From NCBI RefSeq assembly GCF_002155685.1, contig NZ_MUYK01000003.1:434001-498000 (forward strand): 64,000 nt of DNA, given 5' to 3'. This DNA comes from Erythrobacter colymbi. Lineage in GTDB: Bacteria > Pseudomonadota > Alphaproteobacteria > Sphingomonadales > Sphingomonadaceae. A model generated the notes under the pieces. That model ran no database searches, was not told where the DNA came from, and saw nothing but the letters and a program-made list of their open reading frames with translations. Position 1 is the stretch's first letter, and every line of letters starts with the position of its first letter. A program made the translations under genes and the position numbers. This document shows, one piece after another, positions 55,563 to 64,000 of this stretch.

Positions 55563-58187
55563 ATGCGCAATACACTCCGGGGCCTGTGGCTCGTCATGGT
55601 CGCGGCCCTCGCCGGGGCGGCTGCTCCAGCATCGGCGCAATCCTTTGCCGAAGGGACGTTCGACCCCGCGATCCCGACGCTCACGGCCACGGTCGGCCAT
55701 GCGCCGGGCGCGCGCATCACCTCGCCCGACCAGACCTATGCCTACCTCAAGGCCCTCGCCGCCGCCGCGCCCGAGCGGACGAAACTGGTGCAGTATGCCA
55801 CCAGCTGGGAGGGGCGGCCGCTCTATTACCTCGTGCTCTCCGCGCCTGCGAACATGGCGAAGCTCGATGCCATCAAGGCCGATATGGCCACCATCGCCGC
55901 AGGCCGCGCGGGCAACGGCACCGCGCTGCCGGTGACGTGGCTGCAATACGGCGTCCACGGCAACGAGATTTCCTCGACCGATGCCGCGCTGATGACCGCC
56001 TATCACCTGCTCGCCGCCAAGGACGATCCGCGGGCGGCCAAGATCATGGCCAACACCATTGTCGTCCTCGACCCGATGCAGAACCCCGACGGGCGCGCGC
56101 GCTTCCTCAACAACTTCCTCGCCTCGACCGGGATCACGCCCGATGCCGACCGTCAGGCCGCCGAACATGACGAGCCCTGGCCGAGCGGGCGCGTGAACCA
56201 TTACATGTTCGATCTGAACCGCGACTGGTTCACCCTCTCGCAGCCCGAAACGCGCGGCAAGGTCGCCGCGATCCGGCAGTGGAACCCGGTGGTGGTGGTC
56301 GACCTCCACGAGATGGGCGGGGACGAGACCTACTTCTTCTCGCCCGCCGCGCAGCCCTTCAGCCCCAATCTCACGCCGGCGCAGATCCGCGCCTACGAGC
56401 TGATCGGCCGCTACAACGCCGCCGCCTTCGACGCGCGCGGCGAGCCCTATTTCACCCGCGAGGTCTATGACCTGTTCTACCCGGGCTATGGCGACACGTG
56501 GAACGCGCATCAGGGCGCGATCGGGAGCACCTACGAGCAGGGCTCGGCCCGCGGCCTCGTGTTCAAACGCCGCGACGGGACCGAACTGACCTATGCCGAC
56601 ACCGTCGCCAACCACTTCTCGGCAAGCCTCGCCACGGCGAGCGCGGTGGCGGACAATCCGGCCAAATTCCTCTCCGACTTCGCCGCCTATCGCGCAGGCA
56701 ACGCGTCCGGTGCGGCGGGCAAGGGGTCCTATGTGATCGACCTCGGCAAGCGCCGCTGGAATGCCGAACGGCTCGGTCGCCGTCTCGCCGCGCAGGGCAT
56801 CACCGTGCTTCGCCGCGAAGGCAGCGCGAGCGTCTGCGGCAAGTCCTATCCGGCCGGCTACCTCGCCGTCCCGCAGGCCCAGCCCGCCGCGCGCCTGATT
56901 CGCAGCCTGCTCGACCGCGACACGCCACTGCCGGCCGATTTCCTTGCCGAACAGGAACGCCGCCGTTCGGTCGATCTGCCGCACGAGCTCTACGACGTGA
57001 CCGCCTGGGCGGTGGGACCGATGGCGGGCGTGGATGTGAGCCTTTGCAACGCAGCCGTCACCGGCGATGCGATGGCCGCCGACCTGCCGATTGCCGCCAA
57101 GACCGGCGGCAGCGGCGCCTTTGCGATCGCCGTGCCGTGGACCGACAGCGGGCAGGCGCGGCTCGTCACCCTTGCCCTTCGCGAGGGGATCGAGGGGCGC
57201 GTCACCGACAAGGCCTTCACCACCGGCGGCCGCACCTTCCCGCGCGGCACCGTGGTCTTCCCCGCGGGCAGCAACACGCCCGAGAAGATGGCGCGCCTGA
57301 GCGAAATCGCCCGCGAGATCGGGGCCGAAATCGCTGCGCTCGAAAGCGGATGGGTCGACAGCGGGCCGAACCTCGGCAGCGAGCATTTCGTGCGCCTCAC
57401 CCTGCCGCGCGTTGCGGTGGCGTGGGATGACGGGGTCTCGCAGCTTTCGGCGGGCGCGCTGCGCTACGTGCTGGAACAGCGCATCGGTCTGCCGGTGACC
57501 CCGATCCGCACCGCCCGCCTCGCCCGCGCCGACCTCAGCGAATATGACGTGGTGCTGGTGCCCGAGGGCGATCCCTCGGCGCAGCTCGGCGAAGGCGGCC
57601 AGCGCGCGCTGCGCAGCTTCGTCCAGCGCGGCGGGGTGCTGGTCGCGGTCGGCGACAGCCTCGAGACCTTCAGCAGCGGCGACAATCCGCTCCTTGCGGT
57701 CAAGCGCGAGGCGGCGCTGGGCCGCGATCCGGCCGATGCCAAGGACGGCAAGGGCGACATTGCGGAGGGCGTTGCGATCACAAGTGACGCCGAATATCGC
57801 GAGGCGATCAAGGATCCCGCCGCCCTCCCCGACACGCTCCCCGGCGCGCTCCTCAACGTGGTGGCAGAGCAGGACACCTTCCTCTCCGCCGGCTATGACG
57901 ACGGCGCGGTGGTGCTGGCGACGGGGACGCAGATCTTCACCCCGCTCGGGCGCGACAAGGGTGTCAACGCGATCCGCTTCGCCGCACCCGGCAATCTCGT
58001 CGCCAGCGGCTATGTGTGGGACGAGAACCGGCGGCAGATGGCTTACAAGCCCTATCTGATGGCGCAGCAGCAGGGCCGCGGGCTGGTTATCGGCTTCGCG
58101 CACGATCCTTCGACCCGCGCCTTCCTCGAAGGGCTCGACCTGATGATCGCCAACGCGGTGCTGGTCGCGCCGTCGCGGGTGCGGTGA
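55563..58187 (+). CDS. Secreted M14-family zinc carboxypeptidase
   Basis: An 874-residue protein with signal peptide MRNTLRGLWLVMVAALAGAAAPASAQ. The M14 domain (about 45-370) has the zinc ligands in YGVHGNEISS, DPMQNPDGRARF, DLNRDWF, and VVVDLHEMGGDE carrying the third ligand His. The C-terminal part includes GRTFPRGTVVFPAG and a class I glutamine-amidotransferase-like RGGVLVAVGDS. Such large M14 proteins are periplasmic or outer-membrane linked in sphingomonads. It is divergent from the lasso kinase across 237 bp; a direct link to lasso turnover is unproven. Confidence 0.88.
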   Translation: MRNTLRGLWLVMVAALAGAAAPASAQSFAEGTFDPAIPTLTATVGHAPGARITSPDQTYAYLKALAAAAPERTKLVQYATSWEGRPLYYLVLSAPANMAKLDAIKADMATIAAGRAGNGTALPVTWLQYGVHGNEISSTDAALMTAYHLLAAKDDPRAAKIMANTIVVLDPMQNPDGRARFLNNFLASTGITPDADRQAAEHDEPWPSGRVNHYMFDLNRDWFTLSQPETRGKVAAIRQWNPVVVVDLHEMGGDETYFFSPAAQPFSPNLTPAQIRAYELIGRYNAAAFDARGEPYFTREVYDLFYPGYGDTWNAHQGAIGSTYEQGSARGLVFKRRDGTELTYADTVANHFSASLATASAVADNPAKFLSDFAAYRAGNASGAAGKGSYVIDLGKRRWNAERLGRRLAAQGITVLRREGSASVCGKSYPAGYLAVPQAQPAARLIRSLLDRDTPLPADFLAEQERRRSVDLPHELYDVTAWAVGPMAGVDVSLCNAAVTGDAMAADLPIAAKTGGSGAFAIAVPWTDSGQARLVTLALREGIEGRVTDKAFTTGGRTFPRGTVVFPAGSNTPEKMARLSEIAREIGAEIAALESGWVDSGPNLGSEHFVRLTLPRVAVAWDDGVSQLSAGALRYVLEQRIGLPVTPIRTARLARADLSEYDVVLVPEGDPSAQLGEGGQRALRSFVQRGGVLVAVGDSLETFSSGDNPLLAVKREAALGRDPADAKDGKGDIAEGVAITSDAEYREAIKDPAALPDTLPGALLNVVAEQDTFLSAGYDDGAVVLATGTQIFTPLGRDKGVNAIRFAAPGNLVASGYVWDENRRQMAYKPYLMAQQQGRGLVIGFAHDPSTRAFLEGLDLMIANAVLVAPSRVR

Positions 58188-58231
58188 TACTGTCCTAGCG
58201 AATTGACACGCGTTGTGTCATGCTGGCTGGC

Positions 58232-58966
58232 ATGACGCTGTTCCACGCGCTTGTCGTGCTTCATGTCGCCACCGGCGCGGTGGGGCTGACGGCGTTCTGG
58301 GGCCCGATCGTCACGAAGAAAGGCGCGCAGACACACCGCAAGTGGGGCCGCGCGGCGTGTTACGGCTTCCTCGGGGCGGGTTCGCTGGCGATCGCGATGG
58401 CTTTCCTGTCGCTCTACGGCTCCGAATTCCGCCACCCCGAGATCACGGACCGCGCGCTGTTCGACGGGCTGTTCGGGTGGATGATGCTCTATCTCGGCAC
58501 GCTCACCATCGGCTTTGTCGACTATGGCCTTGCCGTGGTGAAGCACAGCCGCGACCGCCGTGCGCTACGCGCCGCTCGCTATCAGGCGGTGATCGCGGCG
58601 GTGATCGCTACAGGGGCGTGGTGCGGGTTCTATGGCTGGAAGGTCGGCCACCCGCTTATGATGCTGGTCGCCTTCATCGGCATCGTCGCCATGATGATCC
58701 AGCAGCGCTACATCTGGCGGGATAGCGATCCCGTGAGGGGGACCCACGTCGGCGAGCATTTCCGCGCCCTGATCGGCATGGGCATCTCGGCCTACACGGC
58801 TTTCCTTTCCGTGGGCCTCATCCGCCTCGTCCCCGAGCACGTGTTCAACCCCGCGATCTGGGCAGGGCCGAGTGTGATCGGGGTCAGCCTGATCCTCTAC
58901 TTCACCGTGAGGGGGAAGAAAGCCGCCGCGCCGAAGCCCTCAGGCGCGCGCCCACATCCGCAATAG
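58232..58966 (+). CDS. Polytopic membrane protein, unknown (DUF2306-like layout)
   Basis: About 244 residues from ATG 58232 (58220 possible). Seven hydrophobic segments are visible, starting with TLFHALVVLHVATGAVGLTAFWGPIV. The first helix has a His, and THRKWGRAACYGFLGAG follows, resembling DUF2306-type proteins where a conserved histidine and HRxxG loop occur. The last 20 residues are basic and Pro-rich. Its end overlaps the convergent dioxygenase gene by 27 bp. Confidence 0.7.
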   Translation: MTLFHALVVLHVATGAVGLTAFWGPIVTKKGAQTHRKWGRAACYGFLGAGSLAIAMAFLSLYGSEFRHPEITDRALFDGLFGWMMLYLGTLTIGFVDYGLAVVKHSRDRRALRAARYQAVIAAVIATGAWCGFYGWKVGHPLMMLVAFIGIVAMMIQQRYIWRDSDPVRGTHVGEHFRALIGMGISAYTAFLSVGLIRLVPEHVFNPAIWAGPSVIGVSLILYFTVRGKKAAAPKPSGARPHPQ

Positions 58967-59617
58967 ATTGGCGATCGTCTTGTCGAGCGTCAGCAGCTCG
59001 GCCGACTGGGCGGGAAGCTGGGCGCGCAGCGCGGCGCGCAGGTTTTCGAGGTCGAACAGCATCTCGCGCCGGGCGGCATCGGGGACGAGGCTTTCGATCC
59101 AGCCCACACACACGATCCGCTCCCCGCGCGTCACCGGCCGCACCTCGTGGACGCTGCCCGAGGGGTAGAGGATCAGGTGCCCGGGCTCGCCCTTGACCTC
59201 TTGCCGCATCCCTGCCGCATCGATCACCAGTTCGCCGCCGTCGTAATCGGCAGGTGGCGTCAGGAAAAGCGTGAAGGACAGATCGGTGCGCAGCCGCTTG
59301 TCGCCCCGCCCCATCAGCGGATTGTCGACATGGGGGCCATATTGCCCGCCGATTCCGGTCTTGCTGATCAGCAGCGGCGAGAAGCGGCGCGGCTGCGCAG
59401 CGGCGCGGATCACGGGGTGATCGGCGAGGATGCCGGTGATCTCGTCCTGAAGGCTGCGGCCCGCCGTGGAATCCATCGCCGCCTGCTCGTTGCGCTTCAC
59501 TTGCCGCGCCACCGCGCCCGCCGTCTCGCGACCGTCGCGCCACTGGAGCAGCGCGATCCGCTCGGCGATGGCGGCAAGGCGGTCGGCCTCGGGGATGGCG
59601 TGGATGGCGAGGATCAT
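58940..59617 (-). CDS. PKHD-type Fe(II)/2-oxoglutarate hydroxylase (YbiX/PiuC-like)
   Basis: A 225-residue dioxygenase from ATG 59617. The iron ligands are in YGPHVDNPL (HxD) and PSGSVHEVRPVTRGERI (His, then Arg for 2-oxoglutarate). The start, ILAIHAIPEADRLAAIAERIALLQWRDGRETAG, and the end, ANLLRMWA, are typical of the YbiX/PiuC family, often linked to TonB-dependent iron uptake. The nearby TetR and TonB receptor fit this association. Confidence 0.93.
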   Translation of the reverse strand: MILAIHAIPEADRLAAIAERIALLQWRDGRETAGAVARQVKRNEQAAMDSTAGRSLQDEITGILADHPVIRAAAQPRRFSPLLISKTGIGGQYGPHVDNPLMGRGDKRLRTDLSFTLFLTPPADYDGGELVIDAAGMRQEVKGEPGHLILYPSGSVHEVRPVTRGERIVCVGWIESLVPDAARREMLFDLENLRAALRAQLPAQSAELLTLDKTIANLLRMWARA

Positions 59618-59627
59618 CGCCACGGCT

Positions 59628-60272
59628 TTAGCGGCGCAGGATGCCTTCCGCCAGCAGACGGTTGACCCCGGCAGCAACATCGTCCGGCCCGAAGCCCGGG
59701 GCGCTGCCCCACACCACGTAGCGCAGGCCGACGAAGACGTTCATCCCCATCAGCGCCCAGGCCTCCAGCTCGCCGAGCCCATCCCGGAACTCGCCTGCCG
59801 TCGCGCCGCTGCGAAGGCGGTCGGCGATACGGGCGGCGATTGTCTCGTAATGTTCGCGATAGCTTGCCGGATCGACGAATTCGGCCTCGTCGATGATGCG
59901 GTAGATTTCCTTGTGTTCGGCCGCGAAGCGCAGGAACGCCGCGAGCGCCGCGCGTTCGATCTCGAGCGCGCCCATACCTTCGCTGAGCGCCGAGCGCGCA
60001 GAGGTGCGCACCTTCTCGCTCATGTCGGCGACGAGCGCACGGAACAGCGCGTCCTTGCTGTCGAAATAGGTGTAGAAGCTGCCCAGCGCCATCCCGGCGC
60101 GGCGCGTTATCGAGCTCACCGACGCCTCGTGGAAGCCCTTCTCGCCAAATTCCTCGGCCGCCGCATCGAGCAGCTTGCGCAGCGTCTTGCGCCCGCGCTC
60201 GGTGCGCGGCGTCTTGGCGTCGACCGCCGCCTCCTCGGCGATTGGTGCCGCAGCTTCGCGAGTGTTGCCCAT
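59628..60272 (-). CDS. TetR/AcrR-family transcriptional regulator
   Basis: About 214 residues from ATG 60272, preceded by AGGGAGAGG; an ATG 12 codons upstream is less well placed. The HTH region is LLDAAAEEFGEKGFHEASVSSITRRAGMALGSFYTYFDSKDALF. The C-terminal ligand domain is variable. It is divergent from the TonB-dependent receptor with an inverted repeat in the gap, and 10 bp upstream of the PKHD gene, so it probably controls both directions. Confidence 0.93.
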   Translation of the reverse strand: MGNTREAAAPIAEEAAVDAKTPRTERGRKTLRKLLDAAAEEFGEKGFHEASVSSITRRAGMALGSFYTYFDSKDALFRALVADMSEKVRTSARSALSEGMGALEIERAALAAFLRFAAEHKEIYRIIDEAEFVDPASYREHYETIAARIADRLRSGATAGEFRDGLGELEAWALMGMNVFVGLRYVVWGSAPGFGPDDVAAGVNRLLAEGILRR

Positions 60273-60329
60273 CTGCCTCTCCCTCGCCGCTTTCGGTAGG
60301 CCGCGCAAGAGGGGCGCACAAGTCTAAAC

Positions 60330-60352
60330 TTGAAAGGTGGTTCAACTTTCAA
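60330..60352. promoter_or_regulatory. Candidate TetR operator
   Basis: TTGAAAG (60330-60336) and CTTTCAA (60346-60352) form a perfect 7-bp inverted repeat with a 9-base spacer in the gap between the divergent TetR and receptor genes. It sits in an AT-rich patch 43 bases before the receptor ATG, where a TetR repressor would block both promoters. Confidence 0.5.
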
Positions 60353-60394
60353 TAAACGTGATCCCATAAGAGGGCCAGGAGAGGAAACTTCCCG

Positions 60395-62734
60395 ATGAAC
60401 ACGAAGCTTTGCACCCGCGCGCTGCTGCTTGCCGGCGCCGCCGGACTTGCCGCCTATGCCGCGCCCGCGATGGCGCAGGACAGCGCCGAAGATGTCGCCG
60501 CACAGGCCGCCGATGCCGCCGCCGCCGAAGAGGCCGGCGACAACGTGATCTACGTCACCGCCCGCCGCCGCGAGGAAAAGCTGATCGACGTGCCGCTGTC
60601 GGTCACCGCGATCTCGGGCGAGGCGCTGGCCAAGCAGGGCGTGCAGGATATAGTCGCGGTCGCCCAGCAGGTGCCCAACATCACCCTCGAAGTCAGCCGC
60701 GGCACCAACACCACCCTCACCGCCTTCATCCGCGGCGTCGGCCAGCAGGATCCGGTCGCGGGCTTCGAGGCGGGTGTCGGCCTCTATGTCGACGATGTCT
60801 ACCTCAACCGCCCGCAGGCCGCCGTGCTCGATGTCTATGATGTCGAGCGGATCGAAGTGCTGCGCGGGCCGCAGGGCACGCTCTACGGGCGCAACACCAT
60901 CGGCGGCGCGATCAAGTACGTCACCGCCCCGCTGCCCGACGACCTCAGCGTCAAGATCCGCGGCACCTATGGCTCCTATGACCAGGCCGACCTGATCGTC
61001 ACCGCCTCGACCCCGATCGGCGACAGCCTCAAGATCGGTGCGAGCGGCGCACGCCTGTCGCGCGGCGGCTTCGGCAAGAACCTGACGCTCGGCACCGAGA
61101 ATTACAACAAGGACGTCTGGGCCGCGCGCGGCACCATCGAGTTCGAGAGCGGCATCGTGAAGGCGCGGCTTTCGGGCGACTACGTCAAGGACAATTCCGA
61201 AGCCCGCCAGGGCCACCGCTTCATCCCCGGTCTGCGCAGCGGCGCACCGGTGCTGGCCGACGTGTTCGACACCCGCGCAGGTCTCAACATCGTCGACCAG
61301 GAAGTCGAGGCCTATGGCGGCGCGCTGAATGTCGCGATCGAGCTCAGCGACACGCTGACCTTCAAGTCGATCACCGGCTACCGCGAGGACAGCTCCACCA
61401 CCCCGATCGATTTCGACAGCCTTCCTGCGGTCGATCTCGACGTGCCGGCGATCTACGAGAACGACCAGTTCAGCCAGGAACTGCAGCTGCTCTACGAAGG
61501 CGACAAGCTTTCGGGCGTGCTCGGCTTCTACTATCTCGACGCCAATGCTTTCACCGCCTTTGATGTGGCGCTGTTCACCACGGTGAACGGCCTCGCCGCG
61601 CAGACGCTGGGCGATGTCAACACCAAGACCTGGTCGGTGTTCGGCGACTTCACCTATGACCTCACCGACACGCTCAGCGTCTCGGTCGGCGGGCGCTACA
61701 CCAACGACAAGCGCACCAGCCGGATCCTGCGCACCACCTTCGTGGGCGGGTTCTCCAACCTGTTCGGCGGGACCGGTGTCGCGGCCGCGGTAACCAGCAA
61801 CTTCAACGGCAGCGCGACCTTCAAGGACTTCAACCCGCGCGCCTCGATCAGCTGGCAGCCCAATGCCGATCACAACCTCTATTTCACCTACTCGCAGGGC
61901 TTCAAGGGCGGCGGCTTCGACCCGCGCGGCCAGACCACCGCGTGCCGCAATCCGCGCGGCGGAGCCTGTACCCCGGCCGAGGTGTTCGACTTCATGGCCT
62001 TCGATCCGGAGACGGTCGACAGCTACGAGCTGGGCTGGAAGGCCTCGCTGCTCGACAACCGCCTTAACATCAGCATCGCGGGCTTCCTCGGGCAGTACAA
62101 GAACGTCCAGATCCCCGGCTCGGTCGGCTTCGACGCCAATGGTGACGGGGTGAACGAGAGCTTCATCGGCATCACCTCGAACGCTGCCTCGGCTGACGTC
62201 AACGGGATCGAGTTCGAAGGCAATGCGCTCGTCGGCAAGGACTTTGCAGGCGACGGCAGCCGCTTCACGGTCAACTGGTCGCTCGGCGTGCTCGATGCCA
62301 AGTTCAACACCTTCATCGACAATTTCGGCCGTGACGTGGCGAGCCAGCGGGTGTTCCAGAATACCCCCGATGTGACCGCGCACATGGGCTTCGACATGGG
62401 TCTGCCGGTGGCAAGCGGGATCGTCGATTTCATCGGCACCGCCGCCCTGCGCTCCGACGCGAGCCAGTTCGAAGTGCCCAACCCGTTCCTCGACCAGGAT
62501 GGCTTCGTGCTGGTCGATGCGAGCGTGGTCTACACCTCGGACGATGGCCGCTATTCGATCGGCGTCCACGGCAAGAACCTGTTCGACAAGCGCTACGTCG
62601 TCGCCGGCTACAACTTCGTGGCAGGCGGTGTGGGCGGCGCACCGTTCATCCCGACGCTGGGCCGCGAAGGCACGCTGACCGGCTTCTACGGCGATCCCCG
62701 CCGCGTGTTCGTCACCGCGCAGGTCAATTTCTGA
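60395..62734 (+). CDS. TonB-dependent outer-membrane receptor
   Basis: A 779-residue receptor. A signal peptide ends PAMAQ. A TonB-box-like ENVIYVTARRREE follows (DNVIYVTARR). The plug contains VPNITLEVSRGTNTTLTAFIRGVGQQDP and VLRGPQGTLYGRNTIGGAIKYVT; the barrel ends in GDPRRVFVTAQVNF with the C-terminal Phe. The class is typical of Sphingomonadales receptors for carbohydrates, siderophores or small hydrophobic compounds. GAGGAAA precedes the ATG. The neighbouring PKHD hydroxylase and TetR suggest co-regulation. Confidence 0.96.
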   Translation: MNTKLCTRALLLAGAAGLAAYAAPAMAQDSAEDVAAQAADAAAAEEAGDNVIYVTARRREEKLIDVPLSVTAISGEALAKQGVQDIVAVAQQVPNITLEVSRGTNTTLTAFIRGVGQQDPVAGFEAGVGLYVDDVYLNRPQAAVLDVYDVERIEVLRGPQGTLYGRNTIGGAIKYVTAPLPDDLSVKIRGTYGSYDQADLIVTASTPIGDSLKIGASGARLSRGGFGKNLTLGTENYNKDVWAARGTIEFESGIVKARLSGDYVKDNSEARQGHRFIPGLRSGAPVLADVFDTRAGLNIVDQEVEAYGGALNVAIELSDTLTFKSITGYREDSSTTPIDFDSLPAVDLDVPAIYENDQFSQELQLLYEGDKLSGVLGFYYLDANAFTAFDVALFTTVNGLAAQTLGDVNTKTWSVFGDFTYDLTDTLSVSVGGRYTNDKRTSRILRTTFVGGFSNLFGGTGVAAAVTSNFNGSATFKDFNPRASISWQPNADHNLYFTYSQGFKGGGFDPRGQTTACRNPRGGACTPAEVFDFMAFDPETVDSYELGWKASLLDNRLNISIAGFLGQYKNVQIPGSVGFDANGDGVNESFIGITSNAASADVNGIEFEGNALVGKDFAGDGSRFTVNWSLGVLDAKFNTFIDNFGRDVASQRVFQNTPDVTAHMGFDMGLPVASGIVDFIGTAALRSDASQFEVPNPFLDQDGFVLVDASVVYTSDDGRYSIGVHGKNLFDKRYVVAGYNFVAGGVGGAPFIPTLGREGTLTGFYGDPRRVFVTAQVNF

Positions 62735-62753
62735 CGCGCTGATCTCCCCAGAG

Positions 62754-62793
62754 GGGGCGGCGGCCTCTCGACTTATCGCCGCCCCTTCTTCCC
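62754..62793 (+). terminator. Terminator of the TonB receptor gene
   Basis: GGGGCGGCG (62754-62762) pairs with CGCCGCCCC (62777-62785) around a 14-base loop, followed by TTCTTCCC, about 20 bases after the stop. Confidence 0.65.
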
Positions 62794-62797
62794 GGGT

Positions 62798-63052
62798 TCA
62801 GTCGTCCGTCTGGGCCGCGACCGGAACCGGCGCAGGGGGCGTCGGCTTGCGGTAGGCCTGGGGCTCCTTGCGATCGAGGACGCGCTTGGCGACATAGCCG
62901 CCCGCCGCCAGCGCGATCATGCCGGCGATGCTCAGCCGCCCCAGCACCCACGGCACCGCCGCGCCGAGCGCCGCTCCGGTCGCGCCGCCCACAGCGGGCG
63001 AGTTCTTGGCAAGCTTGGCGCCGATCGCGGCGCCGATGATCTTCTTCAGCAT
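62798..63052 (-). CDS. Small glycine-rich membrane protein, unknown
   Basis: An 84-residue protein from ATG 63052. It starts MLKKIIGAAIGAKLAKNSPAV, then GGATGAALGAAVPWVLGRLS and a hydrophobic helix (IAGMIALAAGGYVAKRVL) and a Pro-rich charged tail. Glycine-zipper-like spacing suggests membrane association. No named family recognised. It is alone between the receptor gene and serS, convergent with the former and divergent from the latter. Confidence 0.7.
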   Translation of the reverse strand: MLKKIIGAAIGAKLAKNSPAVGGATGAALGAAVPWVLGRLSIAGMIALAAGGYVAKRVLDRKEPQAYRKPTPPAPVPVAAQTDD

Positions 63053-63172
63053 AGGCTGTCTCCTTCCCGCAGCCCTACCTTGCGAGGGCCCGCGAGGTTC
63101 CATCGCACCCCGCTGCGATACGCGCCCAAGCCCTCTTTCCTTGGGCAGCCCAAGCGGGCATAGGCCGCTGCC

Positions 63173-64000
63173 ATGCACGACATTCGCCTGATCCGAGAGA
63201 ATCCCGAAGCCTTCGATCGCGGCCTCGCCCGGCGCGGGCTGGAGCCGCTGGCCGCGCAGCTGATCGCATTGGACGAGGAGCGCCGCGCGGCGGTGACCGA
63301 GGTGCAGGTCGCGCAAAGCCGCCGCAACGAGGCTTCGAAACTGATCGGCGCGGCGATGGCCAAGAGTGACCGCGAGGGCGCGGAAGCGATCAAGGCCGAG
63401 GTGGCTGCGCTCAAGGACGCGATGCCCGCGATGGAAGCCCGCGCCGAGGAGCTGGCGGGCAAGCTCAAGGCGATGCTCGAGATCATCCCCAACCTGCCGG
63501 GCGAGGACGTTCCCGACGGCGGCGGCGAGGAAGACAACCGGATCGAAAAGGAATGGGGCGAAAAGCGCGCCTTCGATTTCACTCCCCGCGAACACGCCGA
63601 CATCGCCCCCGCCCTCGGCATGGATTTCGAGACCGGCGCAAGGCTCTCGGGCGCGCGCTTCACCTTCCTGCGCGGGGGGATGGCCCGCCTCCACCGCGCG
63701 CTCGGCCAGTTCATGCTGGATGTTCAGACCGGCGAGCACGGCTATGCGGAGTGCAACCCGCCGGTGCTGGTGGGCGACGATGCCATGTATGGCACCGACA
63801 AGCTGCCGAAGTTTGCCGAGGACAGCTTCGAGACAGACCTATTGCCTAGCGTTCTCGACATCATCAGATTTAAGCAAGCGGCCTTAGACGAATACATCGC
63901 TGAAGGTCTGTTCCCTGAGGAAGCAGACATAACCGATCCTGTGATTTGGCATGGCCTTCCTGATCCACAGACCCGCCGCTGGCTAATCCCCACCAGCGAA
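63173..64000 (+). CDS. serS: Seryl-tRNA synthetase, N-terminal part with an in-frame insert
   Basis: 276 codons are present; the gene runs off the window. The N-terminal coiled-coil arm is typical (IRENPEAFDRGLARRGLEPL, long helices to about 110) and the start of the class II core is normal (GARFTFLRGGMARLHRALGQFMLD, NPPVLVGDDAMYGTDKLPKFAEDSFET). Instead of the usual two to four residues before the LIPTSE motif there are about 48 extra residues (63836-63979), in frame and with AT-richer codons. The motif RRWLIPTSE then resumes at the window edge. Whether the enzyme is active cannot be judged. Confidence 0.93.
   Translation, partial: MHDIRLIRENPEAFDRGLARRGLEPLAAQLIALDEERRAAVTEVQVAQSRRNEASKLIGAAMAKSDREGAEAIKAEVAALKDAMPAMEARAEELAGKLKAMLEIIPNLPGEDVPDGGGEEDNRIEKEWGEKRAFDFTPREHADIAPALGMDFETGARLSGARFTFLRGGMARLHRALGQFMLDVQTGEHGYAECNPPVLVGDDAMYGTDKLPKFAEDSFETDLLPSVLDIIRFKQAALDEYIAEGLFPEEADITDPVIWHGLPDPQTRRWLIPTSE

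Noticed and set aside
60116..62569. An 817-codon frame antisense to the TonB receptor
   Set aside because: Its composition (His/Asp/Val/Glu-rich) mirrors the receptor codons, and no motif is seen. Similar frames antisense to the M14 peptidase (55473-58103) and to tig were rejected too.

Overview
The window is GC-rich DNA (about two thirds G+C) from an alphaproteobacterium. The best guess is order Sphingomonadales, probably Erythrobacteraceae. The support is indirect: a DUF3297 protein, sphingomonad-type EPS and TonB-receptor genes, and dense operons with ATGA/GTGA overlaps. Genes fill nearly all of it. The first and last genes (a fasciclin-domain protein and seryl-tRNA synthetase) are cut by the window edges.

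Layout. 1-22.8 kb is mostly housekeeping: SIMPL protein, a small tyrosine phosphatase, clpX/clpP, a membrane acyltransferase, a secreted amidase, a 30-codon membrane peptide, trigger factor, tRNA-Leu(TAG), DUF3297, der with DUF2721, bacterioferritin and its ferredoxin, DUF418, two SPOR-domain proteins around an orphan ParA with a ribbon-helix-helix partner, pyrB with a pseudo-dihydroorotase, sppA and tRNA-Val(CAC). 22.9-45.3 kb is an exopolysaccharide locus: priming sugar transferase, nucleotide-sugar dehydrogenase, six glycosyltransferases or related enzymes, an EpsG-like and an O-antigen-ligase-like polymerase, a glutamine-dependent amidotransferase, an FkbM methyltransferase, an SGNH acyltransferase, an ABC flippase/exporter, Wzc and Wza, ending in a large nucleotidyltransferase. 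45.3-47.8 kb holds DUF6916, GNAT and three tail-collar proteins.

48.2-55.3 kb is the most interesting part: a lasso peptide biosynthetic cluster. Three tandem precursor genes on the + strand meet tail-to-tail a - strand set of maturation genes: lasso cyclase, PqqD-type leader-binding B1, transglutaminase-like protease B2, two sulfotransferases and an HPr-kinase-like enzyme. An Asp/Asn beta-hydroxylase sits among them on the opposite strand. All three precursors end in Gly-Ser and share an internal Gly-Gly-Asp-Gly, which suggests an 8- or 9-residue macrolactam from Ala39 and C-terminal serine phosphorylation as in paeninodin, with possible sulfation and hydroxylation in addition.

55.5-64 kb carries a secreted M14 peptidase, a membrane protein, a PKHD-type dioxygenase, a TetR regulator divergent from a TonB-dependent receptor, a small membrane protein and the start of serS. 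The serS fragment contains an in-frame, AT-richer insert of about 48 codons just before its IPTSE motif.
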